From positions 12,921,001 to 12,985,000 of the forward strand of contig CATNEN010000007.1 in assembly GCA_950097015.1 (NCBI GenBank): DNA of 64,000 bases. The letters run 5' to 3'. The notes below the pieces were generated by a model that saw nothing but the letters and a program-made list of their open reading frames with translations, searched no databases and had not been told where the DNA came from. This stretch comes from Macrostomum hystrix. Its lineage: Eukaryota > Platyhelminthes > Macrostomidae. Below, in pieces: positions 54,930 through 64,000 of the stretch; the stretch's first letter is position 1, and each line of letters begins with the position of its first letter. Made by a program: the position numbers and the translations under genes.

Positions 54930-57900
54930 CTGATTTTTGAAAGATTGTTAAGGAAATAAACGATGCAAAAAATTTCTGCAAACTTTTTTATTTAGAAATC
55001 TTATCTTGCGAGTTTTAATGCCGTAGCTAAAAAAAGAAAAGAAATTAGATTATAATTACCGTATTACAATTTTCACATAAAAATCATCTATAAAACATAT
55101 CTAACCAAAATGGGGCGTGCTTATGTTTCACGCAATTTTTGACAGTGGTAACACTAAAGCTAAAAAGAAAAACAAAGAATGATGTTTATAAGATACTAAA
55201 CCCACAAACTTTGAAAAAAAAACTATAGTATCATGCTTGTTGTATTATAATGCATGATGCTATTTTATAATGCATATAATACATTCAATAGAATTAAAAG
55301 GATAGAATGCCTTCACTCGTGTATTGCCATAATATAGTAGCTAGCGTTTACTAGAAACACGAACTAGGTGTAATAACATTATTGTATACATTTTTAACTG
55401 AAAGGATACATGAAACGGTGTATTTGTTATCCTCCATTGTGAAAATCGAACAATATAACTATAAGGAAGACAGCTGTCTTGAAAAAAAATAATTTTTAAC
55501 AACTCTGAAGCTGATATGTTAAACTCTGCCATAGAGACGCTTTACTTACTGGTTTAGAATATGCGTTGAGTAAAACTAAAGAAAATACTCAGTTAAAAAG
55601 ATAATATGTCAAAAAATTAATCTTAGAACAATTGTCCAGCTGAAAAAGAGTATATTTGTTTAATATTTATTCCGTTAAACAAACCGTTATATTAACAAAA
55701 CATCTAATGTTTTTGCGGTTATTGAATATTGCAAATATATTGCTTCCTGTATCCGTTAGAGTAATCCAAGAGTTAATTTTTTCATAAACTTTCGTCACAC
55801 GTGTATGTCGTTTTTTTTATTTTTTCCCTAAAACTTTCGCCTTAATCAATCATCGTGTTGTAATACAGCACGCTGATCGCTTTCTTAAATTCACTTTTTT
55901 ACTTGTCAAATGTTGGTTTACTTTTTCGTACCAATTTAAACTGACCTGAGCATATAATATTTATTTACTTATAGTCACCGAATAGAAAATGTTCAGTATT
56001 CGCAAAACAGGCTTCTTGCCAGAGCCAAAAGTATCATACTACTATAATAGTACTACTACGAAGTTACGATACAACGATAATGCTACGATTTGCGAGTCCT
56101 GTAGGATTTTTTATAGTGCTATGATTTCCAAGATTTTAAAAGTCGTCGCTGCATTCACAAATATTGATGTGCCGTAGTCACGGATAGCAACTAAACAAAG
56201 AGTGCTATTAGAACTCGTGATATGGGTAAGTTTTTTATCATTAGGAGGCTTCACTGTCTAGAAAATTTTAACAGTGATATTTTTAAACAGAAACAGAAAT
56301 ACTCAAATAAGCTCTGCGCCCCAAGCACAACAACTGCATCCACAGTGATACTAAATATTCGCTCAGAGCCCCTGGCCCTTTTAACACCACCTCCCCTTTT
56401 CTAATCTCCCGTCGTCTTATCTTTCTCCTGCCTTATTTCTCCCCTCCCATGTCACAAAATCTCCCCCGTTTTTCATCTCCCCCTGTCTATCTCTCTCTTC
56501 TATCACCTCCTCTCTCAAAGACAAACAAAGACAAACAAAGACAAAGAAAGACAGTCCACAAAAGTGGACTGATTGTCCACTTTTATATAGTTTCTCTATT
56601 TTTCGATATCATAAGTTTTCCGATCCCGCTTAAAATATTGAATTTGTAGTTGTGCTCCTTTGCTATGTTATTTTCTTTCAAGAGCTCTGTTTACTAGCAA
56701 GAGCTCTGTTTATGAGAACAGAGCTGGGTTGCACGCAAATCCTCCAAAGGCCTCTGGGCCGGAGCCCCCCGGGCAGCTCCACAAGACCGCTCTTAATTTT
56801 CTACATCGCGGTTCATCCATGTGCGATGCATTTTAGTACAATTTTTACTATTTAATCAAAGCATTTAAAGACATTTGTAGGCAAAAAAGTATAATAATTT
56901 TTTAACTCCTATAGCTATCACGTATGTACACGAGCGTGCATGTACTGTAAATCCGCACTTCTGCTTTCTGGGTGACTTTATGAATGTCAATTCATTTGTG
57001 CGCATGCCATTTAACCAGTCGATCAGTCGGCAATTTTGCTAGTTTTTGGTTCAAATGTTTTGTTGCTTCTAGCACTCTAGTTGCAAAAATTGTAATTCTA
57101 TCTTGCTATGCGCATTTTTCGACATCAATTCCTTTCGTCCCAATAATTGTTCTTTGACTTCTTTTAAATGTCATTTGTTTGTCTAGTGTAAAAAATAGCA
57201 TTTTTGGTCAACATGAAAAAAACTCTTTTGCCAGGCGTTTCTACTGAAGCTGAAAATAGGACTGCTTTGTGTAAAACTTTGCGATTGTGAGTTTGAGATT
57301 TGAAAGTTTCCTTAGAAACTACACGGGAGAATTCCTGTAGCGAGCATCATCAATTAGCGAGGCTCTTGTTTCGCTGGCTACGGATTCCTGGAATTTCCCA
57401 CTGCATGTGCGAGACAAGGCTGTAGACCTCCAAATCTCTGTGACGGATTACCCGGCTGCGATGGGAGGGAGCTGCCTTGCCATAAAGGGATTAACAGCGG
57501 CCGGAGACAGGGGCAGAGTATTGACACGGCCTATTTACACAGGCGCTGGCTGGCAGTTCCCCCTGGGTCCGGATTGTGTTGCTAAGCCGCGGCCTGACAA
57601 ACCAAACCCGGGGTGCCGCTGCATACGAGCTATAGAAGATATGAGTGGAAGTTGCTAATAATGTTATAGTTGTAAAGCCAACCAGTACATGAGGTGCTTT
57701 CATTTTACACGTACTTGTAATCCACAGTCACCTATGACTGCATAATTACAGCCACATTGGCTCAACTTCCCAAACAATCATGCGGTCAGGAAGTACGTCT
57801 AGTGATGAATAATCGAGGGCTGCTCATGATATCCGACGAAGCGAGTAAAGGAGGAGATGCAACAAATGAACAGCAAAGGGGAATTTATTACTTTATTATT

Positions 57901-58266
57901 CAAAGGTGCCTTCTGTGCTATGTCAGTAGACAGTGACAGTTAAAGTTCAAAACAAGATAAGAGCATTGAGTGAATATCGGATGACTGTTTCGACATGCGC
58001 TGAGTCAACCATCAACCTAATGAAGTGTGACTCAATTGTATTTTCAAGTATTCCGAGTGCGTATAGAAAAGCTATTTCTCAATCGTGATAGTGACAGTAT
58101 TTAGTGTGCATTCCTACTGGATTGGTGACGAGTAAGAAGAGGCGGCGATGCATTTATACATACATTGAAAACTGAACGTACATTGAAAACTGAATGTACA
58201 TTAAAAACTGATTTCAGGCGGGCTCGGATCGAATTCGTTATGTGTAAGTGCGGAGCACAGATTTTC
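54930..58266. other. AT-rich interval upstream of SPAG16 and downstream of the glutamate receptor
   Basis: 3.3 kb. Contains the likely SPAG16 promoter and first exon (possibly 55532 downward), the old repeat copy at 55852-55975 and a short AAAGACAAAC repeat at 56517-56553. No other gene is supported. Confidence 0.4.
55852..55975 (+). repeat. Old dispersed repeat, copy 2
   Basis: Diverged match to 33729-33870, same orientation. Confidence 0.65.
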
Positions 58267-61200
58267 TCATGCAGTGCAGCTGCCGCAGTCAGTGATCAGT
58301 ACTACAGGTGGAGCCTCAATCTCTCGGACGCCCTCCGGCCGCCAGCGAACGTTTCGAAACTCCTCAGGCAGTTGCTGATGATGATTTGAGTCCGACTGAC
58401 TGAGCCGCCGCTGAGCAGCCGTCCGCCTCTGCCACCCGAGCCGGCGAGCCCGTGTGGCGCGGGCGAGGCCGGTCAGGCAGGCCAGGTGCGGCTTGCCACT
58501 GCCGCTAGCTGACAGTGCTCGGCTACAGGCGGACCAGCCGCAGGCGCGGGTGACCAGCTCGGCGATGAGGGTGACGGCGCCAAAGGCACAGAAGACCAGG
58601 AAGAGCAGAAAGATGCCGGCCGCGTGCTCCAGGTCCAGCGTGTCGGGCTGGCCGGCCTTGCAGATCACGGAGGGCGTCCAGTAGCGCTGGCGCAGCCGCT
58701 CTATGAGGCCATTCTCCAACAGAAGCTGCAGCCTGCGGGATGAGAGACCAGCGTGCAGCTTCTGAGTTCTGTCTGCAATCCACCGCATGCCGGCACCGCA
58801 GCTGTAGCCCTGCAGTCCCTGACTCCATCTGCAGTCCCTGCTCCACAGACTCCATATTCAGTCCCTGCTCCACAGACTCCATCTGCAGTCCCTGCTCCAC
58901 AGACTCCATCTGCAAGCCCTGCTCCACAGACTCCATCTGCAAGCCCTACTCCACAGACTCCATCTGCAGTCCCTGCTCCACAGACTCCATCTGCAAGCCC
59001 TGCTCCACAGACTCCATCTGCAGTCCCTGCTCCACAGACTCCATCTGCAGTCCCTGCTCCACAGACTCCATCTGCAGTCCCTGCTCCACAGACTCCATCT
59101 GCAGTCCCTGCTCCACAGACTCCATCTACAAACCCTATTTCACAGACTCCAACTGCCAGCCCTACTCCGCAGGCTCACGCTCCGTTGAAACGCTCCAGCC
59201 AGATGGCATCGCGGGCTACGCCGAAGGCCAGGTTGGCAGGGCTGAAGGCCACTGAGGTGAGCAGCAGGCTGCTGCAGTTGTCCTTGGTGTCAGCGCTCAG
59301 CTTTGTTCTGTCGGTCACGAAGGCGACCCGGTGCTGGCTGCCGTCGGCGAGGAGTCCGTAGGGCTCTGAGCCTGCACCGGTCAGCTGAAGTCGGCCGGAG
59401 TCGCGAATGGCGGCCATCGCGCTGCCCGGAGGCGCCGAGTCGAACAGGAGTTGAGTGCTGCCACCTGCTGGCACGAGGAACTCGTATCCCAGTGCGAACA
59501 TCTCTGGCAGAGTCTGCGGCGGGCTGGCCTTCTGAGGGACCGTCAAGGAGGCCACCATGGCAGCCGTGTAGGTGGACACCAGTATGAGTGACACCGTCCA
59601 CCAGCAGAACATCAGCGTGCGGGACGAGGCCGAGTTCGGATAGAAGTCCTGGCCTGCGAGGTGAAAGGGAAATCTCCAACTTCAAACAGCTGCTTGAGGG
59701 AGGGCTCCCACAAGCAGCACTAGCGGCTCCACAAGCAGCACTAGCGGCTCCACAAGCAGCACTAGCGGCTCCACAAGCAGCACTAGAAGCAGCCTCAAGC
59801 AGCACTAGAAGCAGCCTCAAGCAGCACTAGAAGCAGCCTCAAGCAGCAGTAGTGGCAGCCACACGTATCTCACCCTGGTGCAGTAGGGCGCTGAACAAGT
59901 TCCACGCATTCTGCTTCACCGAGACCTCGTCCTTGTAGGCCAGGCTGGGAATCCACTGCACGTGCAAAGCGTGCAGATTCCACAACGAGATGGGGCTGAG
60001 CCAGGCCAGCCAGGCAAGCAGCGACCCGCCCATCAGGATGGCCAGCGTGGTCACCAGGTAGGTCCTGCGGCAGCAGAGCGTCTTCGAATGGTTTCATCCT
60101 TAGAGAACTGCTTCTCTCATCACATTCTCTTACTCTCATCACATTCTCTACTCCCATCACATTCTCTCACTCTCATCACATTCTCTCACTCTCATCACAT
60201 TCTCTACTCTCATCACATTCTCTCACTCCCATCACATTCTCTCACTCTCATCACATTCCCTCACTCCCATCACATTCTCTGACTCACTCACTCACTCACT
60301 CACTCACTCACTCACTCACTCACTCACTCACTCACTTACTCACTCACTCACCCACTCACTCACTTACTCACTCACTCACTCACTCACTCACTCACTCACT
60401 CACTCACTCACTCACTCACTCACTCACTCACTCACTCACTCACTCACTCACTTACTTACTCTCACTCTCACTTTATCTCATACATCTATTCCCCTAGCCC
60501 ATAAAAATCCCCCACTACCAATCAGTCTCATACTTCACACACATACTTCCACTCCCATCACATACTTCCACTCCCATCACATACTTCCACTCCCATCACA
60601 TACTTCCACTCCCATCACATACTTCCACTCCCATCACATACTTCCACTCCCATCACATACTTCCACTCCCATCACATACTTCCACTCCCATCACATACTT
60701 CCACTCCCATCACATACTTCCACTCCCATCACATACTTCCACTCCCATCACATACTTCCACTCCCATCACATACTTCCACTCCCATCACATACTTCCACT
60801 CCCATCACATACTTCCACTCCCATCACATACTTCCACTCCCATCACATACTTCCACTCCCATCACATACTTCCACTCCCATCACATACTTCCACTCCCAT
60901 CACATACTTCCACTCCCATCACATACTTCCACTCCCATCACATACTTCCACTATATCACATGGCCTCCCTGCTTTCACATTTTCCAACTCTCATGGCGTT
61001 ATCCCCCAACTAGGACATTGTCCCACCCTCCGAATTCCTACTCTCACCATGGATCGAACGGCCTGAACAGCCTGAACAGGTCCAGGTCAGGCTTGAGCAA
61101 TGGGATGACGGCACCTTTGAACTCCAGGGTCCATGGCAGGCTGAAGTCCACCAGCTGGGCCCGCTGCCAAGTGACTGAGAGGTCGCAGCTGGCCAGGTCT

Positions 61201-63277
61201 GCCGACTGCATTGTTGGTTGAGGATTCAATTGAGAACTGAATGCTGAGCAGTGCAACAGCAGCTCACCTTATTAGCTAGCAGGTGCACCGCCGACTCCCA
61301 GGTGCCATTCTCCAGTGCATGGAAGTTGAAGCTGAAACGGCGTGAATATAAAAGGCACAGAGTTCCGCGCATTTACTTCGCCCCTAAAACCTCAAATTCT
61401 TAGTTAGAGCCGGCTGCGAGGCTACCTGAGGTTCAGCAGCGGTGCCAGCAGGTCCAGGATGTCAACGCAAATTCCACGAACTCGGCCATCAGCGACAAAG
61501 CTAAACGGCGGGTTCTCGATGAACGCGACTGTCAGCCGCTGGGTCTCGTGGCTCGAGTCTTCGGAGCGGTTTTTAGGACCCGTTTCCATGACAACGCTAC
61601 CGTTGGGCATGTACGTAGCCAGTTTTGTAGGCCCGATCCCTGCCAAGGAAGAGTGAAATTTCGTTGGCTTAAATTTTTCTAAAGCAGCGACTTGCCGAGC
61701 ATTTACCTGAGTAAACAGCAGCGTTGGCCTCAAAGTCACTGCGAGTTGTTCCATTCTGCCACTCCTGGGTGAAAAGGGTAGCTTTGACCAGTCACTCCTG
61801 CTCGCATCTTTTTCGTCTTCGTAGAGGGACACGGATGGAGAGGGAGGCAGTGGAGAGGGAGGCAGAGTAGAGGGGAGGCAGAGGAGAGGGGAAGCAGTGG
61901 AGAGGGAAGCAGTGGAGAGGGAGGCAGAGTAGAGGGGAGGCAGAGTAGAGGGGAGGCAGAGGAGAGGGGAAGCAGTGGAGAGGGAAGCAGTGGAGAGGGA
62001 GACAGAGTAGAGGGGAAGCAGTGGAGAGGGAGGCAGTGGAGAGGGAGACAGAGTAGAGGGGAAGCAGTGGAGAGGGAGGCAGTGGAGAGGGAGGCAGAGT
62101 AGAGGGGAGGCAGAGTAGAGGAGAGGCAGAGTAGAGTGGAGGCAGTGAGAGAAGTTGTCGCTCAAATCTGCAAGTCAACCTGAGTGAAATTTCTCACCTG
62201 TGACGCGATCCGGGTGAGGATTCGTTTCACCGCATCAGCTTTGGAGGTTGGCTGCAGATTAAAACACAATGTCGAAATATATTAGCCAGCGGGATTGCAG
62301 CTGACACTCATGGAAATAAGCGGGCCTGCTCCTACCTCCAGGACAGCCAGGTAAACTCTTGCTCTCCAACTGCTGAGCGCGCTCCTGCTAAATGCATCCA
62401 TATCGGCTCCGACACCGCCCGCTGATGGCATCAGCAGCACCCAGGTCTCATTCCAGCCCGCACTTAGCAGCTGCAGTTGGTTGGGGATAGAACACTGGTC
62501 ATACTGCCTGACACTGGTCATACTGCCTGACACTGGTCATACTGCCTGACACTGGTCATACTGCCTGACACTGGTCATACTGCCTGACACTGGTCATACT
62601 GCCTGACACTGGTCATACTGCCTGACACTGGTCATACTGCCTGACACTGGTCATACTGCCTGACACTGGTCATACTGCCTGACACTGGTCATACTGCCTG
62701 ACACTGGTCATACTGCCGGACATGCATTAGACTCGCTTTATATGTAACTCAGTGCTTAAAATATTTTTACTTCCTGAGTCTCCTAAAATCTGTCCTTACA
62801 GCGATTTCTGCTGTTGTAATTCATTCTATGCAGTAGAGACCAAAGTTGCTCAATATCTGATATTTGTTGAGGTTCTTGAGGTAGAAGGGAAAACTCATGC
62901 ATCATGAACTCAGAATGAATCTATGTTTGCCACCCTGATATGGAGTGCTGGTTCTCGAAGCAATCGCAGACACTGGGCATGAAGTGAACTGGCAAACAGC
63001 TCAAGACGCACTTCAAATGCATTATGTCATTCCTTATGCTGTGCCTGCACCTGCTCCTGAGCTCTGTCTGAGCATGGACTCACAGCAAAGGACCATTCAC
63101 TCACCGACTTGAAACCCTCCGCCGTCAGGTTGACGGGCCAGGAGATGACGAACTGCCGTGTTCCGGTTCTCCGACGGTCGGTCAGCAAGCCGGTGAGCAG
63201 CTCTGCATAATCAGCAGCGTCATGGGACAGGTGCACCAAGTCAGTAACAGAGCTGGCCGCTCCGACATGGCAACCAT
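58267..63277 (-). CDS. Divergent ionotropic glutamate receptor (5' end beyond window)
   Basis: Ten exons: 63277-63105, 62470-62336, 62251-62198, 61764-61707, 61639-61426, 61331-61268, 61205-61048, 60064-59874, 59653-59179 and 58801-58267, all GT-AG with matching phases; more lie upstream. First visible exons: part of the extracellular amino-terminal domain. S1 ligand lobe: LTVAFIENPPFSFV and VTWQRAQLVDFSLPW, keeping the Arg that binds the ligand carboxylate. TM1: YLVTTLAILMGGSLLAWLAW. Pore loop ends ALLHQGQDFYPNSASSR. TM3: WWTVSLILVSTYTAAMVASL, a variant of the SYTANLAAF gate. S2 has FVTDRTKL where an acidic residue contacts the ligand amine (Asp here). TM4: DLEHAAGIFLLFLVFCAFGA. A basic cytoplasmic tail of about 90 residues follows. 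The pore Q/R/N position appears to be His. Subtype cannot be assigned. Confidence 0.9.
58815..59165. repeat. 27-bp minisatellite in the last receptor intron
   Basis: About 13 copies of CCCTGCTCCACAGACTCCAT + CTGCAGT (27 bases, nine codons), GCAGTCC/GCAAGCC variants; fills nearly the whole intron 58802-59178. Confidence 0.93.
59700..59855. repeat. 21-bp repeat (CAAGCAGCACTAGCGGCTCCA) in a receptor intron
   Basis: About seven units in two variants (CACTAGCGGCTCCA and CACTAGAAGCAGCCT); fills the intron 59654-59873. Confidence 0.88.
60105..60285. repeat. TCTCATCACATTCTCTCAC repeat
   Basis: About nine copies of a 17-20 base unit; first of three adjacent arrays in the intron 60065-61047. Confidence 0.9.
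60282..60475. repeat. (CACT)n microsatellite
   Basis: Roughly 45 tandem CACT tetranucleotides with a few TACT/CCACT interruptions; directly follows the previous array and shares its CTCACT edge. Confidence 0.95.
60538..60952. repeat. 19-bp minisatellite, 21 near-perfect copies
   Basis: ACATACTTCCACTCCCATC repeated with almost no variation; same intron as the CACT array. Confidence 0.95.
61830..62152. repeat. Purine-rich minisatellite in a receptor intron
   Basis: Units of 15-16 bases of the type GGAGAGGGAGGCAGT and GTAGAGGGGAGGCAGA in irregular order; 320 bases of almost pure purine on the plus strand. Fills most of the intron 61765-62197. Confidence 0.92.
62495..62717. repeat. 19-bp minisatellite in a receptor intron
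   Basis: Twelve perfect or nearly perfect copies of ACTGCCTGACACTGGTCAT. Begins about 25 bases from the acceptor of exon 62470-62336. Confidence 0.95.
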
Positions 63278-63299
63278 CTGCATTTTTTAATTAAGCTAG

Positions 63300-64000
63300 G
63301 TAGGTAAGGTAGGCAAGGTAGGGGAGGCTCCGTGGTAAACGGCAAGGTAGCTTTGGCTCCATGGTAGACGGCACGGTAGGGGAGGCTCCGTGGTAAACGG
63401 CAAGGTAGGTTTGGCTCCGTGGTAGACGGCACGGTAGGGGAGGCTCCGTGGTAGACGGCAAGGTAGGGGAGGCTCGGTGGTAGACGGCAAGGTAGGTTTG
63501 GCTCCGTGGTAGACGGCACGGTAGGGGAGGCTCCGTAGTAGACGGCAAGGTAGGGGAGGCTCCGTGGTAGACGGCACGGTAGGGGAGGCTCCGTGGTAGA
63601 CGGCAAGGTAGGGGAGGCTCGGTGGTAGACGGCAAGGTAGGTTTGGCTCCGTGGTAGACGGCACGGTAGGGGAGGCTCCGTAGTAGACGGCAAGGTAGGG
63701 GAGGCTCCGTGGTAGACGGCACGGTAGGGGAGGCTCCGTAGTAGACGGCAAGGTAGGGGAGGCTCCGTGGTAGACGGCACGGTAGGGGAGGCTCCGTAGT
63801 AGACGGCAAGGTAGGGGAGGCTCCGTGGTAGACGGCACGGTAGGGGAGGCTCCGTAGTAGACGCAAGGTAGGGGAGGCTCCGTGGTAGACTGCACGGTAG
63901 GGGAGGCTCCGTAGTAGACGGCAAGGTAGGGGAGGCTCCGTGGTAGACGGCACGGTAGGGGAGGCTCCGTAGTAGACGGCAAGGTAGGGGAGGCTCCGTG
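63300..64000. repeat. 29-bp minisatellite with dimeric (58-bp) higher order, reaching the window edge
   Basis: GGTAGGGGAGGCTCCGTGGT + AGACGGCAC units, in which CACGGTAGG and CAAGGTAGG variants, and GTGGTAG/GTAGTAG variants, alternate strictly over the right half, giving a 58-base dimer. A TTTGGCTCC variant is spaced irregularly in the left half. Lies in the intron upstream of exon 63277-63105; long minus-strand frames are repeat artefacts. Confidence 0.95.

Noticed and set aside
55341-55532. First exon of SPAG16 (MAEFNISASEL...)
   Set aside because: Position is right and a Met is present, but no convincing donor in the needed phase; kept only as a possibility.
63241-63982. Three overlapping minus-strand frames of about 220 codons (Pro-Ser-Thr-Thr-Glu repeats)
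   Set aside because: 29-bp minisatellite cycling through frames; lies in a receptor intron.

Overview
This is a stretch of animal nuclear genome. It carries multi-exon genes with GT-AG introns, GC-rich third codon positions in most coding exons, AT-rich spacers, and many mobile elements and minisatellites. Gene content is that of a ciliated bilaterian: two cilium genes (ARMC9, SPAG16/PF20), the PIKfyve scaffold VAC14, the mitochondrial Fe-S carrier NUBPL, the ribosome factor RRS1, an ionotropic glutamate receptor, a BIR-domain (IAP-like) protein and a multi-TIR protein. A free-living flatworm such as Macrostomum is my best guess, but this is an inference from style and nothing in the window proves it.

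Layout. 1-2757 (-): IAP-like gene whose first BIR domain is split by an intron holding a MITE. 3.1-6.0 kb: transposon remnants (an inverted-repeat element, a broken and partly inverted Crypton-type recombinase, a LINE 3' end). 7.2-10.4 kb (-): ARMC9 in five exons. 12.1-13.1 kb: a dispersed repeat interrupted by a LINE fragment with a 13-bp target-site duplication (TSD). 13.3-14.4 kb (+): NUBPL, followed by three unrelated tandem arrays. 16.9-18.6 kb (-): an unrecognised acidic protein. 19.0-21.5 kb: an intact TIR transposon (CACTG ends, 2-bp TSD) carrying one long ORF. 22.2-24.2 kb (-): an intronless protein with three TIR-like domains. 26.4-27.2 kb (-): a four-pass membrane protein running into a minisatellite. 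27.6-32.8 kb: a Gypsy-type LTR retrotransposon with identical LTRs, sitting inside a tRNA-derived SINE that sits inside an 84-bp repeat. 33.9-35.9 kb: a complete SINE and a hAT-like MITE. 37.1-38.2 kb (+): RRS1. 38.6-50.1 kb (+): VAC14 in nine exons. Its 7.2-kb first intron holds a 2.1-kb satellite and a second copy of the CACTG transposon, itself split by an internally deleted LINE that encodes a 2A-like motif and RNase H. 51.3-54.9 kb (-): SPAG16. 58.3 kb to beyond 63.3 kb (-): the glutamate receptor, with minisatellites in nearly every longer intron.

I joined exons for ARMC9, NUBPL, RRS1, VAC14, SPAG16 and the receptor by requiring GT-AG borders, matching phases and continuous family similarity. 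The VAC14 (726 codons) and ARMC9 (783 codons) models come out as whole codon numbers end to end. The genes are unrelated in function and no operon logic is evident. The most unusual material is the CACTG transposon family with its uncharacterised ORF, the in-frame fusion made by a LINE inserting into that ORF, and the wholesale occupation of introns by private minisatellites.
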